Source of the DNA: Chryseobacterium daeguense DSM 19388
GTDB taxonomy: Bacteria > Bacteroidota > Bacteroidia > Flavobacteriales > Weeksellaceae
DNA: 64,000 nucleotides
Reading direction: 5' to 3'
Assembly (NCBI RefSeq): GCF_000430825.1
Contig: NZ_AUMT01000004.1
Coordinates: 310,001-374,000, forward strand
This document shows, one piece after another, positions 54,362 through 64,000 of the stretch; the first letter of the stretch is position 1; every line of letters begins with the position of its first letter. Below the pieces are notes generated by a model that worked only from the letters and a program-made list of their open reading frames with translations, had not been told where the DNA came from and did no database searches. The translations under genes and the position numbers were made by a program.

Positions 54362-55589
54362 TTTTGAACCATTTAAAAAAGAGGTTAAAACCAATTAAAC
54401 ATCTTACCAGACTAAGGCTTATCGCAGAACCAAAAATTGTGAAATATTTAATTAATGGAATGGTGATAAAAAAGCCTAAAATGGAGAACAGCAGGGTATT
54501 TTTCATGACCAGCTTGTCCTCACGGTGTACTATAAAATAATTAAGCCCGAAAATATTATACAAAGTATAACCGAACAGTCCGGCTGATAATATCAGCAAT
54601 ATCCAGAAAGCATTATCGTAGCTTATATTTAAATACCAGAAAATCAATTTATTAAAAATCAAAACCCCAAAAATTAATACGCTTATCGTAATCAGCATCA
54701 TTTTTTTATACCACTGGAAAGCATCTTTCTTTCGGTTTAAAAAAGGGAAAAATACTCGGGACAGAATTTCGATTAGGGTTACAATCAGGTTCACAACCGT
54801 TAAAATTGCCTGATAAATCCCCACCAGCTGGGCAGTTCCCACAATTCCCAGCAGGAAAGTGCTGGTATTGTTATATAAAGTAGGCACAAACTGATTAATA
54901 AAAATCGGAGAGTTGCTTTTTATTGATTTCGCAATCATTTTGTAGGGAAGAAAGATAAATTTCAGCTTATATTTTTTCACCATTACATACTGTCCTACCA
55001 ATCCGGCCCCGATATATCCGGCGCTCTGAAGCAAAGGATAAATCCAGAAATCACTTTCTTTTTTAATGAAAATAAAAACACATAGAGTAAAGAAAAGCTT
55101 GATTCCTAAGTTCAGATAGGTAATGTAGCGCATTTTTTCAATGCCCTGGAAAAACCATTCCGGAAACAGAACATAGCCCAGCAGAAGCAGACTTGTATAA
55201 AAATAGATTTCTTTATTTTCGTAAAACGGCGGATAGACAAAAACCGCAATTGCAATAATTGTCCATGAAATCAGCAGGAAAAGCGTTTTTATCGTTAAAA
55301 CCTTGCTGTAAATGATATTCAGCCTTTTCGGGCTGTCCCTGTTAACGGCCACATCGCGGGTAGCGGTAATTCTGAAGCTGTAATCCGTAAGTGCCGTAAA
55401 ATAAGCGATAAGGGAGGCTGAAAAGACAATAATACCATACTTTTCGAACCCTATTACCCGCAAAATATAAGGCAGGGTGATAAGGGGCAGCAACATTCCT
55501 ACAAGCTGCAATGCAGATAATGAAACAAAGTTTTCCAACAATGCTTTTTTATCTTTGGTATTAAATATCTTTTTTATCCTGTTGATCAT
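54339..55589 (-). CDS. wzx: Wzx-type polysaccharide flippase
   Basis: The 416-residue membrane protein has about twelve hydrophobic helices and the start SALQLVGMLLPLITLPYILR typical of the polysaccharide_synt/RfbX family. It would flip the undecaprenyl-linked repeat unit across the inner membrane. It lies next to the putative polymerase, as usual in Wzx/Wzy loci. Confidence 0.9.
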   Translation of the reverse strand: MINRIKKIFNTKDKKALLENFVSLSALQLVGMLLPLITLPYILRVIGFEKYGIIVFSASLIAYFTALTDYSFRITATRDVAVNRDSPKRLNIIYSKVLTIKTLFLLISWTIIAIAVFVYPPFYENKEIYFYTSLLLLGYVLFPEWFFQGIEKMRYITYLNLGIKLFFTLCVFIFIKKESDFWIYPLLQSAGYIGAGLVGQYVMVKKYKLKFIFLPYKMIAKSIKSNSPIFINQFVPTLYNNTSTFLLGIVGTAQLVGIYQAILTVVNLIVTLIEILSRVFFPFLNRKKDAFQWYKKMMLITISVLIFGVLIFNKLIFWYLNISYDNAFWILLILSAGLFGYTLYNIFGLNYFIVHREDKLVMKNTLLFSILGFFITIPLIKYFTIFGSAISLSLVRCLIGFNLFFKWFKNDNKQDL

Positions 55590-56683
55590 TACTTTAAGGT
55601 AATTGTTTCGCTGTTATTTTTAAATTTCTGATCATAATTTGCGCCTCTGGAAGCCGCTCCTATCTGTCCGAAATCCATTTTTACATTTACCTGATGCGGA
55701 GCACCTTTAAATGACCTGAATTTTGCCGTAGAGTTATTCTGCGAAGAAAAATTGGTCACGCTGATATTTCCGTTCAGCTGGGGAAAGCCTGTATTGGGCT
55801 TATCTCTGGTCACGGCCATTCCTAAGCCTATTTTGGATCCGTTATCCTTAAAATTATTGATGGAAACAGAAATCAATTTTTGCTGTTTTCCCACCATGTT
55901 CCCGGGTGAAATGATGATTCCGTAGTTGCCGTTGTCTTTAGTTTCAATATTATTGAGCTTAATATTTTTTACATCATAAAAATTGCTGTCGGGTTCTATA
56001 TCAATTCCCGCCTGAGGATTGGTTCCCGATGTATTGGCGATATAAGCATTTTCCAACGTAAGATTAGAAACTCCGCCGATAGTAATCCCGTTTCTGCGGT
56101 TATCTTTCAGGATAATATTTTTGATGGTGATGTCAGAAGAGCTGATGTTATTTCTCCCACCGATACAAATCCCGTCTCCCCATGCACTTTCTATGTAGGA
56201 ACCGGTAATACTGATGTTCGAGCTTGAAAGAATATAAATCCCCATTCCCCATTCTCCTTTTGTAGAAAGGTGTTTGTGCCTGTCTCCGGTAAGGCTCGGG
56301 TAATAAATATCTACATTTTGAATATTAAATAAATTCAGTATCCCGTTTCTATCTTTGCTGTTGGGCTTCATAATCAGCCTTGAATTCTTTTGAAAAAGAA
56401 TTTTCTGGTTAGATTTTAAAGCCAATCCGTTTTCATTCATCAACACAGGAAAATCCGGCATGATGAGCGCAGAATTTTCGTTAATTCCTTTTTGAATATA
56501 AGATGTGTAATCTATATTTCCTTTTACGGAGTATCCTTTCGGCAGATAAGCGGTAAGATCTTTCGCATTTTTGAAATACTGAGCCCTCACAGCATCGTAT
56601 CCCGAAAAACGGTCTTTAACGTATTCCTGACAACTTCCCAAAAAATACATGAGCATAAAGAATAATAAAATCAGCTTTTTCAT
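55589..56683 (-). CDS. exported right-handed beta-helix lipoprotein
   Basis: The 364-residue protein begins with a lipoprotein signal (LGSC, about Cys18) and then beta-helix repeats (GDGICIGGRNNISSSDITIK, NRRNGITIGGVSNLTLENAY, NNGNYGIIISPGN-like turns). This fold is shared by polysaccharide lyases, hydrolases and epimerases; no family-specific catalytic residues can be assigned. It overlaps the polymerase gene by 4 bases and may trim or modify the new polymer in the periplasm. Confidence 0.82.
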   Translation of the reverse strand: MKKLILLFFMLMYFLGSCQEYVKDRFSGYDAVRAQYFKNAKDLTAYLPKGYSVKGNIDYTSYIQKGINENSALIMPDFPVLMNENGLALKSNQKILFQKNSRLIMKPNSKDRNGILNLFNIQNVDIYYPSLTGDRHKHLSTKGEWGMGIYILSSSNISITGSYIESAWGDGICIGGRNNISSSDITIKNIILKDNRRNGITIGGVSNLTLENAYIANTSGTNPQAGIDIEPDSNFYDVKNIKLNNIETKDNGNYGIIISPGNMVGKQQKLISVSINNFKDNGSKIGLGMAVTRDKPNTGFPQLNGNISVTNFSSQNNSTAKFRSFKGAPHQVNVKMDFGQIGAASRGANYDQKFKNNSETITLK

Positions 56684-58062
56684 TTTGTTGGATTTAGTTT
56701 GTTAATCATTGTAAAGAATGGTATGAATACTACCAGGTTGATAAGTAATGTAGCGGAAATGGAACCTATATTAATCATCATTGAAGTAGAGCATCCGAAC
56801 GCCAGAATTACATATAAGAAAAATAAAACCGGTGAATTGGTAGTATAATAAGCTTTTCTTTCAAATTTAAAAGCAAGAATAGTAAGTATAAAGATATAGA
56901 TGTAAAAAAAATATATCGAAAAATGATACAGCCCTGCTACAGAAACCGGAACAATCTGATCCCTGGAACGGCCGGCTCCGTAAATCTGGTTGTTGAATTT
57001 TATATTCGTTTTGTAATTATCATTTGAAAACTTTGATAAAACAGGGATATTCTGGGTAATATCCGAGATTAAATAATAATATTTGTCTGAAGGGTTAATT
57101 ACATTCTTTTCATAAGAATCATACCCGATTGCATAATTGGCCACACCTCCGAAATACGCGTTCAGCTGATGAAGGGTGAAAAATCCTCCCACATCCGCTT
57201 TTTTTGTTTCGCCGGAAAACTTGGCCAGTGAAGCCAGCACCAGGATAAGTCCAAAAAAAACAGACGTATAGGTAACAACCTTCCTCTTATAATTCGGGTA
57301 AAAATAAATCAATAAAAGAATTAAAGGAAAAGTAGCGTACACAATACTGAAACGGCTGATCCCGATGATGATCGTAGCATTGATAAGCACTACAATAATC
57401 GAAAGGATAAGCTTTGTGCTTTGCTTTATTTTAAATGAATCTATCACAGAGAAAATATAGAGCACAATATAAGCCCTCATTACCGGGAACATAATACTTA
57501 CCAGCGGTGAAACATTTTCCAGGTCACCGGAAAGTTTTAGCTTTAAATAAGCAGCAATATCCCATACAAAGCTCAATTTCTGTAAAAAGCTTCTATTCAG
57601 TGCAATAATTGCTATAAACAAAAAGAATAAGCCGGTATTAATGGTATTCAGCTTCAAAAAATGCAGCTCCGCCGTTCTCTCCCCGCTTTGTTTGGAAAAC
57701 GTGCAGATATGGTAAGCTATCAAAATAAAAAGCAGCTCCACAAGCATCATTGCCACAGCATAAGGCTCATTGATGGTTGTAGCCCCGAACTTTAATTTGT
57801 CACCGGTTATGAAAAGAAACGGAATCACCAGATACCGCACCACCTGCTGGATGGTAATGATCCAGAAAATAAAGTAAGACTTTAATCTTTCAAAAATATT
57901 AGCAACAAACAGGGTAAAAAATCCGAGGCCCACAGGCAGAAGAAATACGTCTGGATATGAGGTATTATTCACCTTTCCATAGATCACAAAACCTATGAAA
58001 AAAAACAAAAAGCTTAAACAAAATAAAGCTAATTTTGATGATTTATTTACCTCCATGCTCAT
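56680..58062 (-). CDS. wzy: Wzy-type O-antigen/capsule polymerase candidate
   Basis: The 460-residue protein has some 10-12 hydrophobic helices with a large central periplasmic loop (about residues 280-370, rich in Tyr and Asn), the usual Wzy topology. Sequence conservation is poor in this family, so the call rests on topology and location between Wzx and the sugar-nucleotide genes. It would join repeat units at the periplasmic face. Confidence 0.78.
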   Translation of the reverse strand: MSMEVNKSSKLALFCLSFLFFFIGFVIYGKVNNTSYPDVFLLPVGLGFFTLFVANIFERLKSYFIFWIITIQQVVRYLVIPFLFITGDKLKFGATTINEPYAVAMMLVELLFILIAYHICTFSKQSGERTAELHFLKLNTINTGLFFLFIAIIALNRSFLQKLSFVWDIAAYLKLKLSGDLENVSPLVSIMFPVMRAYIVLYIFSVIDSFKIKQSTKLILSIIVVLINATIIIGISRFSIVYATFPLILLLIYFYPNYKRKVVTYTSVFFGLILVLASLAKFSGETKKADVGGFFTLHQLNAYFGGVANYAIGYDSYEKNVINPSDKYYYLISDITQNIPVLSKFSNDNYKTNIKFNNQIYGAGRSRDQIVPVSVAGLYHFSIYFFYIYIFILTILAFKFERKAYYTTNSPVLFFLYVILAFGCSTSMMINIGSISATLLINLVVFIPFFTMINKLNPTK

Positions 58063-58117
58063 GGGTACGCTTCTTCTTGTGAAGTTTACGTTCTACTCTT
58101 TTCTTCTGCTTAGTGTG

Positions 58118-59407
58118 TTATAATCTGGAGTCACATTCTTCCAAAACTCCTTTTACGTCGTAAATTATTCCGCCTTCTTTCAGATAATTATTCAGATTCA
58201 GGCTGCTGAACTCTTTGTGCGCAACAGTAAGAATAATAGCATCAAATTTTTCCTCCGGAATTTCATTTACAACATCAAGATTATATTCATGCTTTACCTC
58301 TTCCGGGCTTGCCCACGGATCGTAAGTTGTAACGTGCAATGCATAATCTTCCAGCCCGTGAATCACGTCTACCGCTTTGGTATTTCGTACATCAGGACAG
58401 TTTTCTTTGAAGGTAATTCCAAGATTTAAAACCCTGGCTCCATTAATAGTAATCTTCTTTTTGATCATGCATTTCACTAGTTGGGAAGCCACATACTGAC
58501 CCATCGAATCATTAAGACGGCGACCTGCAAGGATAATTTCCGGGTGATAACCTTTTTCCTGTGCTTTCTGAGCAAGATAATAAGGATCTACCCCGATACA
58601 GTGACCACCTACAAGCCCCGGCTTGAAGGGTAAAAAGTTCCACTTTGTTCCCGCTGCTTCCAGTACCGCATGGGTGTCTATTTCCAGAAGATTAAAGATT
58701 TTCGCCAGTTCATTAACGAATGCTATATTAATATCCCTCTGTGAATTTTCAATAACTTTTGCCGCTTCAGCTATTTTAATTGTCGGAGCCAGATGCGTTC
58801 CGGCAATGATCACAGATTTGTATAAAGAATCAACTATTTTTCCTATTTCCGGTGTGGAACCCGAAGTAACTTTTAAAATTTTCTCCACCGTATGTTCTTT
58901 GTCTCCCGGATTTATACGCTCCGGCGAATATCCTGCAAAGAAATCTTCATTAAACTTCAATCCCGAAACTTTTTCCAGGACAGGAATACATTCTTCTTCC
59001 GTAGCCCCGGGATATACCGTAGATTCATAGATTACGATATCATCCTTAGACAATACTTTTCCTACTGTTTCAGAGGCTTTGTACAAAGGGGTAAGGTCCG
59101 GACGGTTATGCTGATCTACCGGAGTAGGAACCGTAATGATGTAGATGTTTGCATCTTTAATATCATTGATGTCAAAAGAGCAATACAACCCGTTTTCCGA
59201 AGACACGAACGGATTATTCTGAGTTAAAACACCTTCCAGGATCTCATTTTCCACTTCCAGTGTACTGTCTACACCGGTATTGAGCTCCTCAATTCTTTTC
59301 TGATTGATATCAAAACCTACAACCGGAAACCGGGTTGCAAATAATCGGGCTAAAGGCAGGCCTACGTATCCAAGTCCGATAACGGCAATTTTATATTTTT
59401 TTTCCAC
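58118..59407 (-). CDS. UDP-N-acetylhexosamine 6-dehydrogenase (WbpO/TviB-like)
   Basis: The 429-residue NAD-dependent enzyme resembles TviB of the Vi capsule pathway: [64 protein letters not shown] and the active-site Cys in [15 protein letters not shown]. It oxidises UDP-GlcNAc or UDP-GalNAc to the uronic acid. With the adjacent C4-epimerase, UDP-GalNAcA is the likely product. Confidence 0.93.
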   Translation of the reverse strand: MEKKYKIAVIGLGYVGLPLARLFATRFPVVGFDINQKRIEELNTGVDSTLEVENEILEGVLTQNNPFVSSENGLYCSFDINDIKDANIYIITVPTPVDQHNRPDLTPLYKASETVGKVLSKDDIVIYESTVYPGATEEECIPVLEKVSGLKFNEDFFAGYSPERINPGDKEHTVEKILKVTSGSTPEIGKIVDSLYKSVIIAGTHLAPTIKIAEAAKVIENSQRDINIAFVNELAKIFNLLEIDTHAVLEAAGTKWNFLPFKPGLVGGHCIGVDPYYLAQKAQEKGYHPEIILAGRRLNDSMGQYVASQLVKCMIKKKITINGARVLNLGITFKENCPDVRNTKAVDVIHGLEDYALHVTTYDPWASPEEVKHEYNLDVVNEIPEEKFDAIILTVAHKEFSSLNLNNYLKEGGIIYDVKGVLEECDSRL

Positions 59408-59428
59408 AAAGATTCTATTTGAAAATGG

Positions 59429-60397
59429 TTATTTTAAATTTTCCCAATACCAACTTATGGCTTCTTTTAAGCCTTTTTCAATGGTGTGGGATGGTTTGTA
59501 TCCTAGTAATTTTTCTGCTTTTTCCACAGAGGCCAGCGAGTGAGGAATATCTCCTATCCTGTTTGGGCCGTGTACGGCATTGATGTTGGCAATTTCCGCA
59601 TCAAATTCGCTCAGGTATTCTTTTAAATATTTAATTAAATCATTTAGCGTTGTACGGTCTCCCACAGCCGTATTGTAGACTGTATTCACCGCTTCAGGAT
59701 TGTTAGTGAGCATAGCAAGCTCATTCATCTGAATAACATTATCGATATAAGTAAAATCACGTGAATAATCTCCTGTACCATTGATTTTTGGAGATTCATG
59801 ATTGATTAATTGCTTGATAAACAACGGGATTACCGCTGCGTATGCACCGTTAGGATCCTGTCTGCGCCCGAAAACATTGAAGTATCTCAACCCGATGCAT
59901 TCCATTCCGTACGTTTTCCCGAATACATCAGCATATAATTCATTGACATACTTGGTGATGGCATACGGTGACAATGGTCTCCCGATCACATCTTCCACTT
60001 TCGGCAGCGATGCAGAATCACCATACGTAGAAGATGAAGCAGCATACACGAAACGTTTAACTTCAGCATCCCGGGCCGCAACAAGCATGTTCAGAAAACC
60101 CGAAACATTAACCTCGTTGCTCTTAATTGGATCTTTGATTGATCTCGGAACGGAACCCAATGCAGCCTGATGAAGTACATAATCTACTCCTTCTACTGCT
60201 TTGCGGCAAACTTCCAAATCACAGATATCTCCTTCAATTAATTTATAATTCGGATTGCTAAGAAAAGGCTCGATGTTATGACGGTGCCCGGTTGCAAAAT
60301 TGTCTAAGCAAACAACATTGTAACCTTTATCTAAAAAATATTCCGTTAAGTTGGAACCGATAAAACCCGCTCCTCCTGTAATTAAAATTTTATACAT
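59429..60397 (-). CDS. UDP-GlcNAc/GlcNAcA C4-epimerase (WbpP/TviC-like SDR)
   Basis: The 322-residue extended SDR has ITGGAGFIGSNL, the catalytic Ser in AASSSTYGD and the Tyr-x-x-x-Lys in SPYAITKY. The HQAALGSVPRSIKDP segment is typical of the WbpP/TviC group acting on N-acetylated UDP-sugars. It lies 21 bases before the dehydrogenase gene and completes a UDP-GalNAcA pathway. Confidence 0.92.
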   Translation of the reverse strand: MYKILITGGAGFIGSNLTEYFLDKGYNVVCLDNFATGHRHNIEPFLSNPNYKLIEGDICDLEVCRKAVEGVDYVLHQAALGSVPRSIKDPIKSNEVNVSGFLNMLVAARDAEVKRFVYAASSSTYGDSASLPKVEDVIGRPLSPYAITKYVNELYADVFGKTYGMECIGLRYFNVFGRRQDPNGAYAAVIPLFIKQLINHESPKINGTGDYSRDFTYIDNVIQMNELAMLTNNPEAVNTVYNTAVGDRTTLNDLIKYLKEYLSEFDAEIANINAVHGPNRIGDIPHSLASVEKAEKLLGYKPSHTIEKGLKEAISWYWENLK

Positions 60398-60399
60398 TT

Positions 60400-62739
60400 C
60401 TATGATTTAAAGATTTTCTTCCACCAACTTTTCTTATCATTATTACTGTAGCCATAGCCATAGCTGTAGTTGTAGCCATAACCTCCTGCACGTCTCGAAA
60501 CATCATTGATGATAAATGATACATTGGAAAGCTTGGCGTCTTTCACAAGATCATTAGCAAAATCTATCAGAATATTTCTTGAAACGCCTGATCTCACTAC
60601 ATATAAGGTCGCATCTGCGGTATCGGCGATGCTCAATGTATCGGAAACCAGCATCAGCGGCGCCGAGTCTATGATGATATAAGCATATTGGGATGACATC
60701 TGTGCGATAAGCTTCTGGTATCTTCCGTTAGAAAGAAGCTCTTGAGGATTAGGAGGGATTGCCCCTGCATAAATCACGTCGCAAGATGGGTTTGTAGTAG
60801 AAGTATGAATAAGCTCTTCTACATTTACCGTTTCATCGTAAAGGTATTCGGTAAGACCTTTTCTTTTTGTTGGTTCACTGTCATATCGCTGGATCTGCGG
60901 GTTTCGGATATCCGAACCTATCAGAAGTGCTCTTCCGTTTTTATTAGCCAGCGTAAGGGCAAGATTTACCGATACCAGTGTTTTTCCTTCCCCTTTTACG
61001 GAAGAAGTTACCATCACTACTTTAGCAGAATCTTTTACCGGTAAAACAAATTTAAGATTGGAAACAAGCACCCTGAATGCTTCTGCAAGCTCAGAGAAGT
61101 CGTTTTTCTGCACCAAATGGCTTTCTGTATCTTTAAGTGAGGGAATATCAACCAGAACACCCAATCCTGAACGTTCTTTAATATCGTCTCTTGTGTAGAT
61201 TTTATCGTCAAAATTGAACAATAAATAAAAGATAGCGAAAGGAATCAATATTCCAAGGAATAAAGCTGCCGCAAAAATAAGGTCTTTTTTAGGTGAAACC
61301 GGGGCATCCAGCGTAAAGGCCGGATTCACGATTTTAGCTTTCGGAACATCTACGGAAAGGTTGATGGCATTTTCTTCTCTTTTTTGAAGTAAGAATAAGA
61401 AAAGCTGTTCTTTAAGATTCTGCTGACGTTCAATTCCCCGGTAGACTTTGGATTGTCCCGGAACTTTTTCTATAAGATTATTATTAGTAGAAATTTGGTT
61501 TTGTAATTGTGAAATACCCGCCTGTACAGCTTCTTTCTGCTCACGGATGTTATCCCTGATGATGTCTTTCAATGAAGCAATTTCCCTGTTCATTTCTATG
61601 ACAGCCGGGTTTTCATTGGTAGCCTGCTTCAGGGTTTTATTTCTGCTGATCAATAATAAATTATACTGAGAAATAGTCTGTTCTAAAGAAGGATTTAAAC
61701 CAAGATTGGAAGGCATCAGCTGGCTGTTGCTTTTTGTAGCTTCTGCAGAAAGTGAATTTAGGAGATCAAGCTGTGCCTGCTGCTGAAGAAGAGCTTTTGT
61801 ATTTTCGCTCGTATTTTGAAGGGCAAGCTCAGCCTGCGCCTGTAAATCTACAATGCGGTTTTTGTTCTGGAAATCTTCCTTTTGGTTTTCTACCCCGGAA
61901 AGGTCTTTGGTGATAACCTCCAGCCTTTTGTCGATAAACTCCTGGGTATTCTGAGCCTGCAGGTTTTTATCTCTCTGGCCGTCGATATTATACTGTTTTG
62001 TTACTTCATTAAGGATTGCTTCAGATTTCTCAGGAAGAGAGCCTATTAGGCTAATATCCATCAACATCGCTTTTTCATCCGGCAGATTAACCTGTATTGA
62101 TTTCTCCAGCTTTTTTACTTTCTCAATAGGGTTTGAGAAAACAATTTTATATTCAGACTTATCTTTATAGGCAACTGCAGGATTTTTGTTCAGAATAACT
62201 GTCCCGAAATCCAGGTGCAATGGTGTATTGAATGTACCTTTAAAGTTTTGTTTTTTTTCGTTTTGAAGGGTAAACTGATCCCCTTTTACTTCAGTAAGGG
62301 TAAACTGTGCAGATTTAAACTTTTCATCTTTAAAGCTTAATATTTTAGCCGTAATAGGCACTTTCAGGAACAGCTGTGAGTCCTTGATCTCACCCGCATT
62401 GAAATATTCTACATTAAGATTAAGGTTCTTCACCACCTGCATCAAAATCGGCCTGGAGTTTACTACTGCCGCCTCACTTTTCAGCTCATCGGAGTTTCCA
62501 AGACCTATTCCCAGGTTATCCAGGTCGGCAAGCGCTGAGGAAAGATCGTTTTGCTTTTTATCAAACTTAAGGGTTGTCTTCGTCTGATATTGAGGAACGC
62601 TGTATCTCAGATAAATGTAAGCGCCTGTTACAAAGACCAAAACAGAGGCAATAAACCACGGCCATTTATACAGATAATTAGAGACCGTTCTTCTTAAGTT
62701 AAAACTTTCTTCTCTTGACTGAAATTCTGTCTGCTGCAT
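60400..62739 (-). CDS. wzc: Wzc-type polysaccharide co-polymerase and tyrosine autokinase
   Basis: The 779-residue protein has two TM helices (about 30-50 and 500-520) around a periplasmic Wzz domain with coiled coils, and a cytosolic BY-kinase domain. Walker A is SSVKGEGKT with Lys586, A-prime is IGSDIRNP and Walker B IIIDSAP. The C-terminus has a Tyr-rich cluster (GYGYNYSYGYGY). It controls chain length and export with Wza. It stands 7 bases after Wza and 3 before the epimerase gene. Confidence 0.95.
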   Translation of the reverse strand: MQQTEFQSREESFNLRRTVSNYLYKWPWFIASVLVFVTGAYIYLRYSVPQYQTKTTLKFDKKQNDLSSALADLDNLGIGLGNSDELKSEAAVVNSRPILMQVVKNLNLNVEYFNAGEIKDSQLFLKVPITAKILSFKDEKFKSAQFTLTEVKGDQFTLQNEKKQNFKGTFNTPLHLDFGTVILNKNPAVAYKDKSEYKIVFSNPIEKVKKLEKSIQVNLPDEKAMLMDISLIGSLPEKSEAILNEVTKQYNIDGQRDKNLQAQNTQEFIDKRLEVITKDLSGVENQKEDFQNKNRIVDLQAQAELALQNTSENTKALLQQQAQLDLLNSLSAEATKSNSQLMPSNLGLNPSLEQTISQYNLLLISRNKTLKQATNENPAVIEMNREIASLKDIIRDNIREQKEAVQAGISQLQNQISTNNNLIEKVPGQSKVYRGIERQQNLKEQLFLFLLQKREENAINLSVDVPKAKIVNPAFTLDAPVSPKKDLIFAAALFLGILIPFAIFYLLFNFDDKIYTRDDIKERSGLGVLVDIPSLKDTESHLVQKNDFSELAEAFRVLVSNLKFVLPVKDSAKVVMVTSSVKGEGKTLVSVNLALTLANKNGRALLIGSDIRNPQIQRYDSEPTKRKGLTEYLYDETVNVEELIHTSTTNPSCDVIYAGAIPPNPQELLSNGRYQKLIAQMSSQYAYIIIDSAPLMLVSDTLSIADTADATLYVVRSGVSRNILIDFANDLVKDAKLSNVSFIINDVSRRAGGYGYNYSYGYGYSNNDKKSWWKKIFKS

Positions 62740-62746
62740 ATATATA

Positions 62747-63538
62747 TTATCGTGTTAGGGCAACAATAAGGGTACCTGCCGTAAGCAATGCACCAATAAT
62801 CTGGAATGTAAGTGCTCTGTTCGGGTTAGAATTCGCCTGAACCTGCTTATTTTTATCCGGCTGTATATATAGGATATCATTCTGCTTCATGTAGTAATAA
62901 GGCGAGCTCACAATATCTGCTCTTGTAAGATCTATATTCACGATCTGGTCTGTACCGTCTTCACCCGTTCGGATAAGCTTCACGTTGGTACGGTCGCCGA
63001 AATCTGTCATATCTCCTGCAAGGCCAAGAGCCTGGAAAACATTGATTTTCTGGGAAACACTTTCTTTCTGACCCGGTTCTTTTACTTCACCAAGAATGCT
63101 TACGTTAAAGTTTTTAAGGGTAATTGATACCATAGGATCTGTAAGATATTTCTTCAGACGGGCTTCAAGGTCCTGCTTCAGCTGAATCTGAGTCATTCCT
63201 TTGCAATATACATTTCCTATTACCGGAAAATAGATGTTTCCTTCTTCATTTACCACATATTCGCTTGGCTGCACATATTGATTGATCCCCGTACCGGAAT
63301 CACTTCCTACCTTGTTTGTTGTATTAAGGTTAAAGGGCTTTACCGCAATTTCATCCAAAGCAGAAACAAGGATAAGGAGAACATCCCCTTCCTGAATATG
63401 CAGTCCTTCAAATTTTGCTCTGGTAACTTCCTCTTCCATATTATGCTTTGACACGTATACCATATTCTGTTTAGGCTTACACGAAAAAAGCGTAACCGCC
63501 AACAGGATCAGATATGTAATAATAGTAGTGGTCTTCAT
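62747..63538 (-). CDS. wza: Wza-type outer-membrane polysaccharide export lipoprotein
   Basis: The ATG at 63538 is chosen because it opens a lipoprotein signal (TLFSC); an upstream in-frame start at 63589 would delay it. The 263-residue product has the poly_export domain (GDVLLILVSALDEI... YVVNEEGNIYFPVIGNV) and SLBB repeat (ILGEVKEPGQ), then a C-terminal TM helix. It should form the export channel for the capsule/EPS. Confidence 0.93.
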   Translation of the reverse strand: MKTTTIITYLILLAVTLFSCKPKQNMVYVSKHNMEEEVTRAKFEGLHIQEGDVLLILVSALDEIAVKPFNLNTTNKVGSDSGTGINQYVQPSEYVVNEEGNIYFPVIGNVYCKGMTQIQLKQDLEARLKKYLTDPMVSITLKNFNVSILGEVKEPGQKESVSQKINVFQALGLAGDMTDFGDRTNVKLIRTGEDGTDQIVNIDLTRADIVSSPYYYMKQNDILYIQPDKNKQVQANSNPNRALTFQIIGALLTAGTLIVALTR

Positions 63539-63809
63539 ATAGTATTGTAGTCTCTCGATTTTATTTTTTTGTTTATTTAATATAATCAACTGTAAAAGAA
63601 TATATTATGTATATTATTTAACATTTTAAGAAATATCACTTATACGTGAAACGTATTTAAGTAATGTATATTATTCTAGGATCAAGTCTTTTTTATGCAA
63701 TTTTCATTCCGCTTTGTTCTTAAATTCGAAAAAAATCTTTAGTGTAAAGTGTTTCAGTAGTTTAAAATTCAGCTTTCCAATTTTGTTTAAATTTTCAGAC
63801 AGTGCCTTT
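63539..63809. other. AT-rich gap before wza
   Basis: About 270 bases without coding signal between the dehydratase stop and wza. An imperfect CACGTATAAGTG palindrome lies near 63645, but I found no TAnnTTTG box, so wza may be co-transcribed from the upstream gene. Confidence 0.5.
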
Positions 63810-64000
63810 TTATTGTAAAACTTCTTCTTCGTGAATCTTGTCTAAAATTTCAAATTCAGAATTATTGCTGATGAATTCCGGCACAATATCCTTCAGCAAT
63901 TTCACAACTTCCAGGCTGTCTTTTTTAATTGCCGAGCGCATAATATGTTTGCATAAAATATCTATCTCCTCAAACTCCATTGCCGGGTCTCTGGAAATCA
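63810..64000 (-). CDS. C-terminus of FlaA1/WbpM/PglF-type nucleotide-sugar dehydratase (cut by window edge)
   Basis: The last 63 codons of a minus-strand gene are visible, with a stop at 63812-63810. The tail (LKDIVPEFISNNSEFEILDK) is typical of the large membrane-bound 4,6-dehydratase/5-epimerase family of FlaA1/WbpM/PglF (CapD). With the PglC-D-E homologues in this locus, a PglF role (UDP-GlcNAc 4,6-dehydration to start diNAcBac synthesis) is likely. The call rests only on the C-terminal end. Confidence 0.75.
   Translation of the reverse strand, partial: ISRDPAMEFEEIDILCKHIMRSAIKKDSLEVVKLLKDIVPEFISNNSEFEILDKIHEEEVLQ

Noticed and set aside
54362..54394. Upstream extension of the acyltransferase
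   Set aside because: It lies further inside the flippase gene; the ATG at 54361 opens the protein cleanly.
55589..56683. Assignment as a pectate lyase of the pectin system
   Set aside because: The fold is similar, but PL1/PL10 catalytic signatures are absent and it is part of the polysaccharide operon, far from the PUL.

Overview
The window looks like chromosomal DNA of a Bacteroidota member of the Flavobacteriia, most likely Chryseobacterium or a close Weeksellaceae relative. This rests on an AT-rich sequence, a SusC/SusD-led polysaccharide utilisation locus (PUL), several start-proximal TAnnTTTG (-7) promoter boxes typical of Bacteroidota, many secretion signals ending in ...AQ, and characteristic intergenic inverted repeats. 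The genus is an inference from overall resemblance; no 16S rRNA or other marker is present.

Region 1 (1-20.9 kb) is a large pectin PUL. It begins inside a SusC-type TonB receptor, followed by SusD, pectinesterase (CE8), a frameshifted PL1 pectate lyase, a DUF4861 protein, a GH105 unsaturated-galacturonyl hydrolase, GH43, GH28 polygalacturonase, an alpha/beta esterase, a second CE8, a CE12 rhamnogalacturonan acetylesterase, a KdgF-like cupin, a second esterase and a GH95. A PL10 pectate lyase and a second DUF4861 protein follow on the opposite strand. Together they can bind, de-esterify, cut and trim homogalacturonan and rhamnogalacturonan side chains and open the unsaturated uronate product. 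Gaps between several genes carry long inverted repeats.

Region 2 (21-28.8 kb) is a minus-strand signalling operon: receiver-PAS-histidine kinase, a 1203-residue CHASE3/GAF hybrid kinase with three receivers, a lone receiver, CheR, a CheB catalytic domain and another lone receiver. No CheA, CheW or MCP gene is present. Region 3 (29-35.6 kb) holds exonuclease III, a 3-methyladenine DNA glycosylase, a small lipoprotein, a cyanophycinase-like peptidase, a VWA protein with its AAA+ partner, and a small membrane protein without a clear start.

Region 4 (35.6-42.3 kb) has a beta-propeller/Y_Y_Y sensor kinase split by a one-base frameshift, its LuxR-type response regulator, and two related secreted proteins. 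A cluster of TTCTAYA heptamers lies between regulator and secreted proteins and is a candidate operator. Region 5 (42.3-45.4 kb) has a GT14-like glycosyltransferase and a cold-shock-type pair (DEAD-box RNA helicase and CspA-like protein).

Region 6 (45.4-64 kb) is a Wzx/Wzy-type capsule or exopolysaccharide locus on the minus strand. It holds the C-terminus of an FlaA1/WbpM/PglF-type dehydratase, Wza, Wzc, enzymes for a UDP-HexNAc uronic acid (WbpP/TviC and WbpO/TviB-like), Wzy, a beta-helix protein, Wzx, acyltransferase and ATP-grasp. After an AT-rich gap with a strong promoter match come three glycosyltransferases, a pyruvyl transferase and PglC/PglD/PglE homologues. The predicted glycan starts on di-N-acetylbacillosamine (or a related diamino sugar) and contains an N-acetylhexosaminuronic acid.

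Two genes, and possibly a third, are interrupted by what looks like loss of one base. This may be real gene decay or phase switching, or simply assembly error; the sequence alone cannot decide. I saw no rRNA, tRNA, CRISPR, transposase or prophage genes.
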